In this document: in pieces, positions 36,063-44,114 of the stretch | Numbering within the stretch: position 1 is the first letter of the stretch | How the letters are laid out: every line of letters begins with the position of its first letter | From: Neobacillus sp. FSL H8-0543 | GTDB lineage: Bacteria > Bacillota > Bacilli > Bacillales > Cytobacillaceae | Assembly: GCF_038592905.1 (NCBI RefSeq) | Contig: NZ_CP151943.1 | Coordinates: 1,986,501 to 2,050,500, forward strand | Direction of reading: 5' to 3' | DNA: 64,000 bases | The notes under the pieces: generated by a model | What the model saw: only the letters and a program-made list of their open reading frames with translations | Database searches by the model: none | Told to the model about the DNA's origin: nothing | Translations under genes and position numbers: made by a program

Positions 36063-37705
36063 CGTTCCACCTTCTTATCAATTACTTGAAACACGACGAC
36101 AGCTAAAACACTAATGCCAATAATCATTAAGGATGATATAGAGGCCTCATAAATCATTTCATCCTTGGCATATTGAAAGGTCTTTGTTGCCAGCGTATCA
36201 AAATTAAACGGTCTCAGTAGTAGGGCTAAAGGCAGTTCCTTGCAGATTTCAACAAATGTTAAAATAAAGCCGCTTATAAGCGCACCTTTAATTAACGGAA
36301 GATCTACTTTAAAGAATGTTTTCGTCATGCCTAAACCGAGCACTCTTGATGCTTCTGAATACTTTGTGCCGATTTTTTCAAAACCTACCTCAACCGCATT
36401 AAAGCCTGTAGCCATAAAACGAATCGCATAACCGACAATCAACATCACTAATGACAGGCTTAAAATTAACGGGGCATCTCCCCATCCCATATAAGAATAA
36501 AAAGGAGCAAGCCATTTATCAAGTGTAATAAACACGGCAAGTACCCCAATAGCAATAATGGCACCTGGAATGGAATAACCCGTAGTTGTTAATTTAGCTA
36601 AAACAAAAGATCCCATCGAATGGTTCCGGCTCACATTCGCCACAACAACGGCTAGAATCAGAATAAGCACCGTAGAAATGGCTGCAACATAAACGGTTTG
36701 AAAAAACAAGGTAAAGAAGCTCTCATTCCATACCTTATGAAACGTCAACTTCGCCCATGCGATTAACTGTATGAGCGGAATAAGAAATCCGAGCAAAAAC
36801 ACAATTCCGCAATACATAAAAGCAGCTACTGCTTTTACACCCTTTAGCTTCATCGGCATGAGCGGTCTTGATTTATTATTTACATTGTAGCGCCGCCCTT
36901 GTCTCAGCAGCCTTTCTAAGAAAAACAGCCCTACGATAATCACCATCAGCCAAGCCGCAAGCCTCATCGCCGAATCAATATCATACATGCCAAACCACGT
37001 TTGAAAAATCGCAGTTGAGATCGTATGAATGCCAAAATAGCTCGTTACCCCATAATCACTGAGCACTTCATAAACGACAAGGACCGCCCCCGCAACGATA
37101 GCGGGTCTTGAAAGCGGAAGCACAACGCGAACAAAAATCGCAAGCGGCTTTCTTCCAAGCAGTCTCGCATTTTCGAAAAAGGATGAGCTCTGGCTCACAA
37201 GAAAAGCCCTCGTCATTATATAAACATAAGGAAATAGAAACAAAGTAAAGATGAATATGGCTCCGCGTAAAGATGAAATCGATAGAAGCTCAGGATTGAT
37301 TTGATAATCAAAATGGTTCCGGAACGTTGATTGAATCACCCCAGTATAGCTAAACATCGTTCTGTACGTATATGCTGCTATATAAGGCGGAATCGCAAGC
37401 GGCAAGAGTAAGCCCCAACGAAAAAAACGCTTAAGCGGAAAATCATAGGCCGCAGTCAGCCAAGCAAGCGTAACCCCCAAAAACGCAGTAAAAATCCCTG
37501 TTAATAATACAAGAATGATCGTATTTGCGACATATGTTTTTAATAAATACTGGCGAATCTGAAACCAGTTTTGGTTAGGTTCCTGAAAAAGAGATAAAAA
37601 GACAAACAGGATGGGCAGCAGAATAACCGCCGCCCCAACCATGCTGATAATCCACCAGCTATTAAAATCTTTTTGAAAAAATCGTTTCACCTGATGTATG
37701 CCCAT
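36059..37705 (-). CDS. fbpB: Fe(III) ABC transporter permease (FbpB type, two fused halves)
   Basis: 548 residues, a duplicated BPD permease with about 12 membrane segments. The N-terminal half has the EAA-like loop FFENARLLGRKPLAIFVRVVLPLSRPAI; the C-terminal half has KYSEASRVLGLGMTKTFFKVDLPLIKG. This fused architecture is typical of SfuB/FbpB ferric iron permeases. ATG 37705 is preferred because GTGGAAG precedes it; GTG 37717 lies within the upstream gene and lacks a binding site. It lies between the binding-protein gene (stop 37708) and the ATPase gene (4-base overlap). Confidence 0.88.
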   Translation of the reverse strand: MGIHQVKRFFQKDFNSWWIISMVGAAVILLPILFVFLSLFQEPNQNWFQIRQYLLKTYVANTIILVLLTGIFTAFLGVTLAWLTAAYDFPLKRFFRWGLLLPLAIPPYIAAYTYRTMFSYTGVIQSTFRNHFDYQINPELLSISSLRGAIFIFTLFLFPYVYIMTRAFLVSQSSSFFENARLLGRKPLAIFVRVVLPLSRPAIVAGAVLVVYEVLSDYGVTSYFGIHTISTAIFQTWFGMYDIDSAMRLAAWLMVIIVGLFFLERLLRQGRRYNVNNKSRPLMPMKLKGVKAVAAFMYCGIVFLLGFLIPLIQLIAWAKLTFHKVWNESFFTLFFQTVYVAAISTVLILILAVVVANVSRNHSMGSFVLAKLTTTGYSIPGAIIAIGVLAVFITLDKWLAPFYSYMGWGDAPLILSLSLVMLIVGYAIRFMATGFNAVEVGFEKIGTKYSEASRVLGLGMTKTFFKVDLPLIKGALISGFILTFVEICKELPLALLLRPFNFDTLATKTFQYAKDEMIYEASISSLMIIGISVLAVVVFQVIDKKVER

Positions 37706-37707
37706 TT

Positions 37708-38793
37708 TTACTTCCACTCTGTTTTATTGAAAATCTCAATTGCTTTATGATTATGCTTTCCTAAAGTATCAAAATTAAGCTCTTGCATTTTAAAGTCGCC
37801 CCATGATTGCAGAATTTCAGGCTTCTTAGCTTCTGGATTTACTGCGAATTCATAGTTGTGAGCAGATAAGAATTCTTGTGCATCCACACCTGTCATGTAT
37901 TCAATTAGCTTCGTAGCATTTTCAGGATTTTTGCTATGCTTTGTTAATCCAATACCGCTAATATTCACATGTGTTCCATTTGTTTCTTGGTTCGGGAAAA
38001 ATACGCCGATGCTTTCTCCCACTTTCTTTTCTTCAGGATCTTCAGAGTTTACAAGAAGTCCAACATAATAGGTGTTCATAATCGCTACATCACCCGTACC
38101 AGCTGCAATCGCTTTTGCTTGGTCACGGTCACCGCCATCAGGCTGGCGTGCAAAGTTATTCACAATACCTTGTGCCCATTGCTCTGCCTTCTCCTCACCG
38201 TTTAACTCAATGAAGGAAGCAAGTAAAGATTGGTTGTAAAGACTTGTTGAAGAACGGGCAAGCACTTTCCCTTTCCATTTTTCATCAGTTAAAGCTTCAT
38301 ATGTAGAAAGCTCATTTGGATTTACGCGATCCTTCGAGTAAACAATGACGCGTGCTCTTGTTGACATGCCAATCCAGTTATTGTCTTTATCACGAAGATT
38401 TGCAGGAACATTTTTGTTGATAACGTCAGATTTAACTGGCTGTAGAATATCATTATTCTTTGCATTTGCTAGAACTCCGCCATCTACTGTAATAAATAAA
38501 TCTGCCTGCGTGCTCTCGCCCTCACGCTTTAAACGCTCAATAAGTTCTTCTGCTTCTCCCTTAACAACATTCACTTTGATACCAGTTTCTTCTGTAAACT
38601 TCTTATATACTTCTTCATCAGCCTCATAATGTCTGGCAGTATAGACATTGACCATTTGATTTTCAGCTTTTTTTGGTTGCTCAGCTGGTTTTTGTCCTTC
38701 AGAGCTGTTATCAGTTGCTGCTCCGCATCCAGCTAAACCAACCGTTAATAAAGCACTTGCAAGGAAAGGTTTAATAAGTTTAGAAAGGTTCAT
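37708..38793 (-). CDS. fbpA: Fe(III) ABC transporter substrate-binding lipoprotein (FbpA type)
   Basis: 361 residues. The lipoprotein signal MNLSKLIKPFLASALLTVGLAGC ends in the lipid Cys. The mature protein starts with NMVNVYTARHYEADEEVYKKF, the usual N-terminus of the iron-binding FutA/FbpA group. It continues with ADLFITVDGGVLANAKNNDIL, GKVLARSSTSLYNQSLLASF and IAAGTGDVAIMNTYYVGLL, in which the tandem Tyr pair YY is the expected Fe(III) ligand. It binds ferric iron outside the membrane. ATG 38793 follows GGTGGA; a GTG four codons upstream overlaps that site. The Fur box lies 35 bases upstream of the start. Confidence 0.9.
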   Translation of the reverse strand: MNLSKLIKPFLASALLTVGLAGCGAATDNSSEGQKPAEQPKKAENQMVNVYTARHYEADEEVYKKFTEETGIKVNVVKGEAEELIERLKREGESTQADLFITVDGGVLANAKNNDILQPVKSDVINKNVPANLRDKDNNWIGMSTRARVIVYSKDRVNPNELSTYEALTDEKWKGKVLARSSTSLYNQSLLASFIELNGEEKAEQWAQGIVNNFARQPDGGDRDQAKAIAAGTGDVAIMNTYYVGLLVNSEDPEEKKVGESIGVFFPNQETNGTHVNISGIGLTKHSKNPENATKLIEYMTGVDAQEFLSAHNYEFAVNPEAKKPEILQSWGDFKMQELNFDTLGKHNHKAIEIFNKTEWK

Positions 38794-38827
38794 ACATAAG
38801 TCCACCTTTGTTATTTTTTATGATAGT

Positions 38828-38846
38828 GATAATGATAATTATTATC
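38828..38846 (-). promoter_or_regulatory. Fur box
   Basis: GATAATGATAATTATTATC matches the classic Fur consensus GATAATGATAATCATTATC at 18 of 19 positions and lies just downstream of the fbpA -10 box. Confidence 0.92.
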
Positions 38847-38860
38847 AGTTGTTAATTTAT

Positions 38861-38889
38861 ATTCTATTTGCCTATTCATCAATAGTCAA
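38861..38889 (-). promoter_or_regulatory. SigA-type promoter of fbpABC
   Basis: On the minus strand TTGACT, a 17-base spacer, TAGAAT. The Fur box begins 14 bases beyond the -10, over the start site, so iron would block transcription initiation. Confidence 0.8.
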
Positions 38890-38925
38890 CAATATTTTTT
38901 TGATTTATGAAATTTTTCAACGACT

Positions 38926-38960
38926 TGTGACAGGGACGGAAATTGGGGTCCCCTCTAAAC
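38926..38960. repeat. REP-like motif GTGACAGGGACGG...GGGGTCCCC
   Basis: TGTGACAGGGACGG followed by TTGGGGTCCCC mixes the words of the other REP-like sites (TGACAGG, GGGACGG, GGGGTC). It lies between fbpA and the DUF1659 gene. Confidence 0.5.
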
Positions 38961-39029
38961 TATTTTTACTCCTAACCTGTCCTTTTCACCTACTTTTATG
39001 TATATAGAAGGAGAAAGGAGGTGATTGAA

Positions 39030-39248
39030 ATGGCAGAAACACTTTTAGCAGAGTCGAAATTGCGTTTGGTTTTCCAGGCAGGGATTGATGAAGATAGCAA
39101 GCCAATCCTAAAAGCCAAGACCTTTGGCAACGTCAACAAAGCAGTAACAGCGGATCAGCTTTACCAGGTTACACAGGCAGTCGTAGGTTTAACCGTTGAC
39201 GAACTTAGCGGCGCGCAACGTATGGACAGCTTGGATCTTTTAGCGTAA
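39030..39248 (+). CDS. DUF1659 domain protein
   Basis: 72 residues, all of one DUF1659 domain: LLAESKLRLVFQAGIDEDSKPIL, KTFGNVNKAVTADQLYQVTQAVVGLT and a short LDLLA end. Function unknown. ATG 39030 is preceded by AAAGGAGGTG; a GTG three codons earlier overlaps that site. It is followed 37 bases later by a DUF2922 gene and then a YvrJ-type gene, a trio often seen together in Bacillus. All three are small and may form one complex or be surface/membrane-associated; this is inferred from the constant company they keep. Confidence 0.88.
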   Translation: MAETLLAESKLRLVFQAGIDEDSKPILKAKTFGNVNKAVTADQLYQVTQAVVGLTVDELSGAQRMDSLDLLA

Positions 39249-39285
39249 TGGTAAAAAAAATCTCAAACGATAGGAGGTGAAAACA

Positions 39286-39504
39286 ATGGCAAAAACACTA
39301 GAATTGCAGTTTGTTACCGAGGGTGGGAACAACGCTAGACTTACAGTGGATAACCCGAAGGAACCGATTGAGGAGGCTGCGGTTAAGCAAGCGATGGAAG
39401 CGATAATTGCGGCTGAAGTATTCTTCACATCCGGTGGTAAATTCGTCACCGCCAAAGGAGCACGAGTTATCGAGCGCAATGTTACCGATTATGAACTAGT
39501 TTAA
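39286..39504 (+). CDS. DUF2922 domain protein
   Basis: 72 residues, one domain: MAKTLELQFVTEGGNNARLTV, then NPKEPIEEAAVKQAMEAIIAAEVFFTS and the end KGARVIERNVTDYELV. Function unknown. ATG 39286 follows TAGGAGGTGAAAACA; GTG 39277 would overlap the binding site. Co-transcribed with the DUF1659 gene and followed by a good terminator. Confidence 0.88.
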   Translation: MAKTLELQFVTEGGNNARLTVDNPKEPIEEAAVKQAMEAIIAAEVFFTSGGKFVTAKGARVIERNVTDYELV

Positions 39505-39511
39505 TAGAGTC

Positions 39512-39547
39512 AGAGACCGGATTCAGTGATGGAGCCGGTCTCTTTCT
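39512..39547 (+). terminator. Rho-independent terminator between the DUF2922 and YvrJ genes
   Basis: AGAGACCGG (39512) pairs with CCGGTCTCT (39535) and is followed by TTCT. Partial read-through would feed the YvrJ gene, whose binding site begins 12 bases later. Confidence 0.7.
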
Positions 39548-39572
39548 ACACTAAAAGAAAGGAGAAAAACAT

Positions 39573-39737
39573 ATGGAGCAGATTATTCCCTTCATTAGTG
39601 AAGTCGGATTCCCAATCGTTGTGACACTCTACTTACTGCATCGAATTGAATCAAAACTCGTTGTCGTCGTCCAATCGATCCATAATCTGCCCGAGCGGAT
39701 GAACTGGGTTAAGGGGTTTTGCACTAACCACCGGTGA
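39573..39737 (+). CDS. YvrJ-family small membrane protein
   Basis: 54 residues: MEQIIPFISEVGFPIVVTLY, then LLHRIESKLVVVVQSIHNLPERMNW and a short end NHR. This is the YvrJ family pattern: one N-terminal membrane helix (SEVGFPIVVTLYLL) followed by an amphipathic helix starting H-R-I-E-x-K-L. ATG 39573 lies seven bases after AAAGGAGAAA. Function unknown. It is the third member of the DUF1659-DUF2922-YvrJ group. Confidence 0.8.
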   Translation: MEQIIPFISEVGFPIVVTLYLLHRIESKLVVVVQSIHNLPERMNWVKGFCTNHR

Positions 39738-39814
39738 CACTGGTATGTTGAACCCCCCTGTTCTTAGGCTGGAAGTCTTACCTGGTTGATCCATAAAAAT
39801 TTGTTGGATACTCC

Positions 39815-40666
39815 TTATAATGTGATAGAATCTTTCTTGGATTTAGGTTTATAGAAGGCCAGCCAAACGATAGTTAGAACATACATTACTACAGCAGGAA
39901 TAGATGCCTCGATTCCAAAAGTACCACCAGTTATCCAAACACTATCCGATTTAAACTGGAATAAAACTAGCGAGGAGTGGTTTTTACCGTTTTCTAAAAC
40001 AAATTGCACCATTTTGGAGCTAAAGAAAAAGTTCCATAGAATATGCACCACCACCGCATTCCATACATTTCCAGTCTTATAAACAATAAGGCAAAACATT
40101 GTGCCTACCAAGGTACCTGCAATAAGAGTCAAGCATATATCCAGTAATTGCTGTTCATTGACGGTAAGTAAATGAAGGGCTCCAAAAAAGAATGAAGTTA
40201 CAAAAACAGCAGTTGCCACATTCCATTTTTCTTCAATTATTTTAAATAAATAGCCACGGAACAAAATTTCTTCAATTATTCCTGCTGAACACGCAGTTAT
40301 GAAAGAGACGATAATAAACGTTAGCACTGTGCCAAAAGGAAGTTGGTCTTGTTTTTCAAAAACAACGGATTGTGATAGTACATAAAAGGAAAGTACTGTA
40401 AAAGGCAAGCCTAATCCAACAAAAATCCCTAATTTCTTCAATTTAACTGGCGTTTGAATCCGAAAGTAAGCATTGGCTTTTTTAAAGAACCGTTTTGCAT
40501 ACAACCAAAGCAATCCTACAGTAACTCCAATTCGTATTAATTCTTTTACTGCCACTCGTACCGTGCCATTATCGATCCCATCCGTCAGCGGATTTACAAA
40601 AATAGCTACCGTCAAAAACAAGAAAACCAACATCAAACCATGCATTACTACTTTTCCCCAGTGCAT
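39815..40666 (-). CDS. CPBP-family intramembrane metalloprotease
   Basis: 283 residues with about eight membrane helices. The Abi/CPBP motifs are GIIEEILFRGYLFKIIEE (motif 1, with Glu-Glu and Arg), FFFGALHLL (motif 2 His) and NAVVVHILWNFFF (motif 3 His and Asn). Such proteins are prenyl-protease-like and act in bacteriocin immunity or protein processing in the membrane; the substrate here is unknown. The start ATG 40666 has AAAAGGAGC. It faces the YvrJ group, with no operon partners. The rest of the gap 40667-41298 holds the gamma array and AT-rich sequence. Confidence 0.85.
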   Translation of the reverse strand: MHWGKVVMHGLMLVFLFLTVAIFVNPLTDGIDNGTVRVAVKELIRIGVTVGLLWLYAKRFFKKANAYFRIQTPVKLKKLGIFVGLGLPFTVLSFYVLSQSVVFEKQDQLPFGTVLTFIIVSFITACSAGIIEEILFRGYLFKIIEEKWNVATAVFVTSFFFGALHLLTVNEQQLLDICLTLIAGTLVGTMFCLIVYKTGNVWNAVVVHILWNFFFSSKMVQFVLENGKNHSSLVLFQFKSDSVWITGGTFGIEASIPAVVMYVLTIVWLAFYKPKSKKDSITL

Positions 40667-41020
40667 TTCTTTAGCTCCTTTTTTTAAGATATAAGAGTAA
40701 AATTAACAAGGAGAATAATGAATCTTTTACTTTATTATATATTATCGAGGATGGGTATAAATGGATATTGCGAAAAGATTTATCTGAGTGATACTTTTTC
40801 TTTCCATTTCTAATTTCATATAATATTACTTTTCATGGTACAAATTAAATCTTTTAGTGAGCTTTAAAAACATCTTATTTGCAACCTTTCCACATTCGAA
40901 ATCACAAAGTGATTCTAACGTTGGAAATAATTATTGGGTGTTTGCGGTTTGGGTGTGATTTTTAATGTGGAATAAAAAGAGGATATTAATGTTGGGTACT
41001 GATTTGTTCTTTTTACTCAC

Positions 41021-41265
41021 AGTTGAGTAGCCAATACCACTGATGGTCTACCCAACCAGTCCTGTTAATTCAATTGCGGTAGCCAATTTCCTCGATTGGC
41101 TACTCAACCTGTTCCATTAATTTAATTGCGGTAGCCAATAGCCTCGATTGGCTACCCAACCTGTCCTATTAATTTAATTGCGGTAGCCAATAGCCTCGAT
41201 TGGCTACCCAGCCTGTCCTATTAATTTAATTACGGTAGCCAATAGTCTCGAGTGGCTACCCAACC
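41021..41265 (+). repeat. 52-bp tandem array, gamma family (array 4)
   Basis: Five units with hairpin starts at 41026 (diverged), 41078, 41130, 41182 and 41234, again exactly 52 bp apart. Each has GGTAGCCAAT pairing with ATTGGCTACC across a 7-base loop, then a linker CCAACCTGTCCTATTAATTTAA. In the last unit one stem base is changed (AGTGGCTACC). It lies 30 bases beyond the stop of the hydrolase gene at 41299. Confidence 0.93.
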
Positions 41266-41298
41266 TATCAGCAGTTTTTTTAAACAAGTGATTTGCTT

Positions 41299-42138
41299 TT
41301 AGTAAAATACCATTTCTTCTTTTTTTAAAAATTCAATAACTTGACCGGCAAATTCTTTTGTTTTTTCAATTTGAACCCAATGACCGCACTCTGGGAAGAC
41401 ATGAAGCTGTGCATTTGGTAATGCAAGCGCTAATTTGTAGCTTGTGTCTTGTAATGGGATAACGCGATCATCTCTTCCATGGATTAATAATACAGGGAAA
41501 TTGATTTTTCTAAGTTGATCGATAGATAGAGCCATGTCACTAACATGTTGTTGTCTTGGTTCAGGAAACATCGATGAAAATGATTCTTGGAAGCCTTCTT
41601 GCATACTTGATTTAAAACGCATTTCTACTAAGTCATCATTTTCGGCCATCGATTGGTCGAAAGCAAATAGTTTGATTAGATCTTTCATATTTTCAAAGGT
41701 TGGAGTATATCCCCAAACTCGATCTAATCCATCGGAAATGTGGTGGTCAATTCCCATACTACCCATTAAGATAAGTTGTTTGATAAGGTCAGGGCGTTTT
41801 TTAGCAATATGCAGGGCAATTGCCCCACCGAATGAGTTACCAATTATTGAAATTTTCGTTTCACCTAAGGTTTCAACGAAATCAATCATATGATCTGCCC
41901 AAACATCGATTGAATAGTTAATTCCCTCAGGTCGATCTGTGTAGCCAAATCCAACGACATCTGGTGCGTAAAGATGAAAATTCTCTGAAAGAATTGGGAA
42001 CACTAAACGCCAGTTAGCCCATGCTGAAACGCCAGGTCCAGAACCATGGATAAGTAAAATCACTTCCCCTTGTCCATCCTCATGATAATGTGTTTTAACT
42101 CCCTTTACGTCAATATACTTTCCTGCTTCAACTGTCAC
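41299..42138 (-). CDS. Alpha/beta hydrolase, meta-cleavage product hydrolase type
   Basis: 279 residues. The oxyanion segment LLIHGSGPGVSAWANWR is typical of meta-cleavage product hydrolases (XylF, DmpD, BphD). The nucleophile elbow is IGNSFGGAIAL; the acid Asp is in LLIHGRDDRVIPL and the His in FPECGHWVQIEK. It should cut the C-C bond of a ring-opened product such as 2-hydroxymuconic semialdehyde or a 6-alkyl derivative. GTG 42138 lies after GGAGGAG with a 7-base gap; TTG 42153 would sit on that site. It is the last gene of the catechol cluster; the gene before it ends 34 bases upstream. Confidence 0.88.
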   Translation of the reverse strand: MTVEAGKYIDVKGVKTHYHEDGQGEVILLIHGSGPGVSAWANWRLVFPILSENFHLYAPDVVGFGYTDRPEGINYSIDVWADHMIDFVETLGETKISIIGNSFGGAIALHIAKKRPDLIKQLILMGSMGIDHHISDGLDRVWGYTPTFENMKDLIKLFAFDQSMAENDDLVEMRFKSSMQEGFQESFSSMFPEPRQQHVSDMALSIDQLRKINFPVLLIHGRDDRVIPLQDTSYKLALALPNAQLHVFPECGHWVQIEKTKEFAGQVIEFLKKEEMVFY

Positions 42139-42172
42139 AATGATCTCCTCCAATCAATTACTCTGTAAACGA

Positions 42173-42589
42173 TCATTCAATTAGTTTAAGAGCAGCTTCA
42201 CAGCACAATTCATCTTGTTCTGCACTGCCACCACTAACCCCAATTCCACCGATTACTTTTCCATCTACTTTAATAGGAAATCCACCACCAAAAATGACAA
42301 GCTTAGGAGTATGGACAATTCCATTAAATAATGCAGGTTCATCTTTTATCATTGGATACCACTCAGAGGTCGGTTTTCCAAACGCAATCGCAGTGTATGC
42401 TTTATTTTGGGAAATCCCAACACTCAACAATGGAGCATAATCCATTCTTGAAAAGCTAACTAAATTTCCACCATCATCAACAATGGTTATATTGACTGTA
42501 ATCCCTAATTCTTTTGCCTTTTGTTCAGCGGCATCAATCATTTTTTTAGCAAGTTCATTCGATATGGCGTACTTTTCTAAATACTTCAT
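42173..42589 (-). CDS. GlcG/HbpS-family (haem-degrading-type) protein
   Basis: 138 residues of one GlcG/HbpS (DUF336) domain: AKKMIDAAEQKAKELGITVNI, VDDGGNLVSFSRMDYAPL, SVGISQNKAYTAIAFGKPT, GGFPIKVDGKVIGGIGVSGG and DELCCEAALKLI. Members bind haem or cobalamin-like cofactors, or act as accessory proteins in glycolate and aromatic pathways; the exact role is unknown. ATG 42589 follows GAGGAG. Its place between the ferredoxin and the hydrolase of a meta-cleavage cluster suggests a role in supporting the dioxygenase or later steps. Confidence 0.85.
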   Translation of the reverse strand: MKYLEKYAISNELAKKMIDAAEQKAKELGITVNITIVDDGGNLVSFSRMDYAPLLSVGISQNKAYTAIAFGKPTSEWYPMIKDEPALFNGIVHTPKLVIFGGGFPIKVDGKVIGGIGVSGGSAEQDELCCEAALKLIE

Positions 42590-42656
42590 GATTTCCACTC
42601 CTCGTCATACCTAGTCAAATGACGTTTTTTCTGAAAAACAACTGCTTTAAATAACA

Positions 42657-42691
42657 ATAGCATCAGTTGGAAAAAGTGCCCCTGATGCTAT
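42657..42691 (-). terminator. Hairpin downstream of the ferredoxin gene
   Basis: ATAGCATCAG and CTGATGCTAT pair across a 15-base loop; the minus strand continues TGTTATTT. It may end or attenuate the ferredoxin transcript before the GlcG/HbpS gene. Confidence 0.5.
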
Positions 42692-42696
42692 GTTAC

Positions 42697-42990
42697 TTAT
42701 CTCAATACTTTATTTCTTTCCCTAATAGGTAAAATACTCATGTCCGTTGTTGGCTTACTTTGACAAGCTAGTCGATATCCAGAAGCATATTCCTCGTCAG
42801 GTAAAGCAGATTTTGAATAAATCCCATCTACCGTTTCACCAGTCGTAATTTTAATCTTGCACATCCCACATGCGCCGCCTTTACAGCCGACAAAAATGTT
42901 ACCGACTTGACGTATAGAGGCATTTAAGATCGTTTCATTTTCCTTAACTAAAATTTCTTTTCCGTTCACCTCGATTTTAAATGTCTCCAT
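42697..42990 (-). CDS. [2Fe-2S] ferredoxin (XylT-like)
   Basis: 97 residues. The plant-type cluster ligands are Cys in GNIFVGCKGGACGMCKIKI and in GYRLACQSKPT. The C-terminus ends REKNKVLR-like (RERNKVLR). In meta pathways such ferredoxins (XylT, DmpQ) reduce the iron of an inactivated extradiol dioxygenase back to Fe(II). This fits its place beside the dioxygenase gene. ATG 42990 lies nine bases after AAGGAG; ATG 42999 would overlap that site. A cre box lies about 58 bases upstream. Confidence 0.88.
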   Translation of the reverse strand: METFKIEVNGKEILVKENETILNASIRQVGNIFVGCKGGACGMCKIKITTGETVDGIYSKSALPDEEYASGYRLACQSKPTTDMSILPIRERNKVLR

Positions 42991-43047
42991 GGTTACCATC
43001 TCCTTAATTATCCATCCCTTTATTTAAAGGAAGCCTCTCTAATATTT

Positions 43048-43061
43048 TGTAACCGCTTACA
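43048..43061 (-). promoter_or_regulatory. cre (CcpA) box upstream of the ferredoxin gene
   Basis: TGTAAGCGGTTACA on the minus strand is a perfect palindromic match to the cre consensus TGWAANCGNTNWCA. It lies in the dioxygenase-ferredoxin gap and implies carbon catabolite repression of the downstream part of the cluster. Confidence 0.8.
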
Positions 43062-43101
43062 CTTAAGACAAAGGAAAATTCCTTGACAGTTAATAGATGT
43101 T

Positions 43102-44016
43102 TTACGAAACAACTGTAGTGAATCTTTCATTTAATTCTCTTTCAAAATAGAATACTGCTTTACCGATTGTATCCTCTGTCCATGTGATGGTTGCTGAATC
43201 AGGGTATGTGATATAGCCACCACAGAACACTTCATTACGATTTCCAGAAGGGTCGAAGAAGTAAATGGTTGTCCCCCTTGTAATTCCATGACGAGTTGGT
43301 CCGGCGTCGATCATAACATCATTTTTCGCCATGATATCGGCAGCATTTCGAAGTTCTACCCACTCATCTAACCAGAATGCAAAGTGATGAAGTTTGTTCT
43401 GTGGGCCCTTAATAATTGCGATATCGTGGGCAGTATTGGTCTTGAATAACCATTTAGCAATCGTTTGATCATTCTTTTCCCCAGCCACTAATTGCTCACT
43501 TACGTGGAAGTCAAAAATGTCTGTAAATATTTTTGTTGCACCATCAACGTCCTCCCCAGCAATTAAGAGATGGTCAAGACGTGTCGGATGCATTCCTAGT
43601 AATCCGTCTGGCCATGGGTCAGGATTGACAAGCGGTAATCCATTACCAACTACTTCAATTTTGTGGTAAAGTTCAACGATTTGTCCAGTAGGTAAAGTGA
43701 AACGAACTGCTTCTCCTTCTGCTATTCGAACTCCAGCTGGTACACGTTCTGTATAAATCCCAATATTGTTTAATTTTTCTTCATAAAGGTCTAAATCTGA
43801 AGCAAATTCACATTTAAAAGCTAAATGTTCCAAACCTGCACTGTCGGCTTTTTTCAAAATGACACTATGATGGTCATGTTCATCCCATGCCTTCAGATAA
43901 ACTCTGTCCTCTTCACGTGCAGTTTCAATTAAACCGATAACTCTCTTGTAGTAATCAATTGATTTCTCCCAGTTTGGACAACGTACTTCAACTCTTCCTA
44001 AACGCATGATTGCCAT
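43102..44016 (-). CDS. Extradiol catechol 2,3-dioxygenase (VOC family)
   Basis: 304 residues, two VOC repeats. The first repeat starts MRLGRVEVRCPNWEKSIDYYKRVIGL. The second holds the active-site metal ligands: THPTRLDHL-type (MHPTRLDHLLIAGED, first His), KLHHFAFWLD (second His, with a neighbouring His that should act as base) and NEVFCGGYI (Glu). Tyr in GGYITYPD is also conserved. It opens catechol rings next to the hydroxyls to a yellow semialdehyde. ATG 44016 has AAGGAGG nine bases upstream. It is first in the cluster dioxygenase, ferredoxin, GlcG/HbpS protein, hydrolase. Substrate range (catechol or substituted catechol) is not evident. Confidence 0.92.
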   Translation of the reverse strand: MAIMRLGRVEVRCPNWEKSIDYYKRVIGLIETAREEDRVYLKAWDEHDHHSVILKKADSAGLEHLAFKCEFASDLDLYEEKLNNIGIYTERVPAGVRIAEGEAVRFTLPTGQIVELYHKIEVVGNGLPLVNPDPWPDGLLGMHPTRLDHLLIAGEDVDGATKIFTDIFDFHVSEQLVAGEKNDQTIAKWLFKTNTAHDIAIIKGPQNKLHHFAFWLDEWVELRNAADIMAKNDVMIDAGPTRHGITRGTTIYFFDPSGNRNEVFCGGYITYPDSATITWTEDTIGKAVFYFERELNERFTTVVS

Positions 44017-44100
44017 AAATTAATTCCTCCTTAAGTATTCTAAATTTATAGATTAAAATATTTCAGAAGTGATACCACCAATGAAATATTCTAATTTTTT

Positions 44101-44114
44101 TTAGACAAGTCTAA
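44101..44114. promoter_or_regulatory. Inverted repeat TTAGACAAGTCTAA upstream of the dioxygenase
   Basis: TTAGAC and GTCTAA are exact inverted halves with a 2-base spacer, 85 bases above the dioxygenase start and near its likely promoter. It is a candidate operator. The 940-bp gap beyond it (to 44961) holds a possible remnant frame at 44180-44361 with no recognisable family, a hairpin at 44639-44680 and a REP-like site at 44800. Confidence 0.4.
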
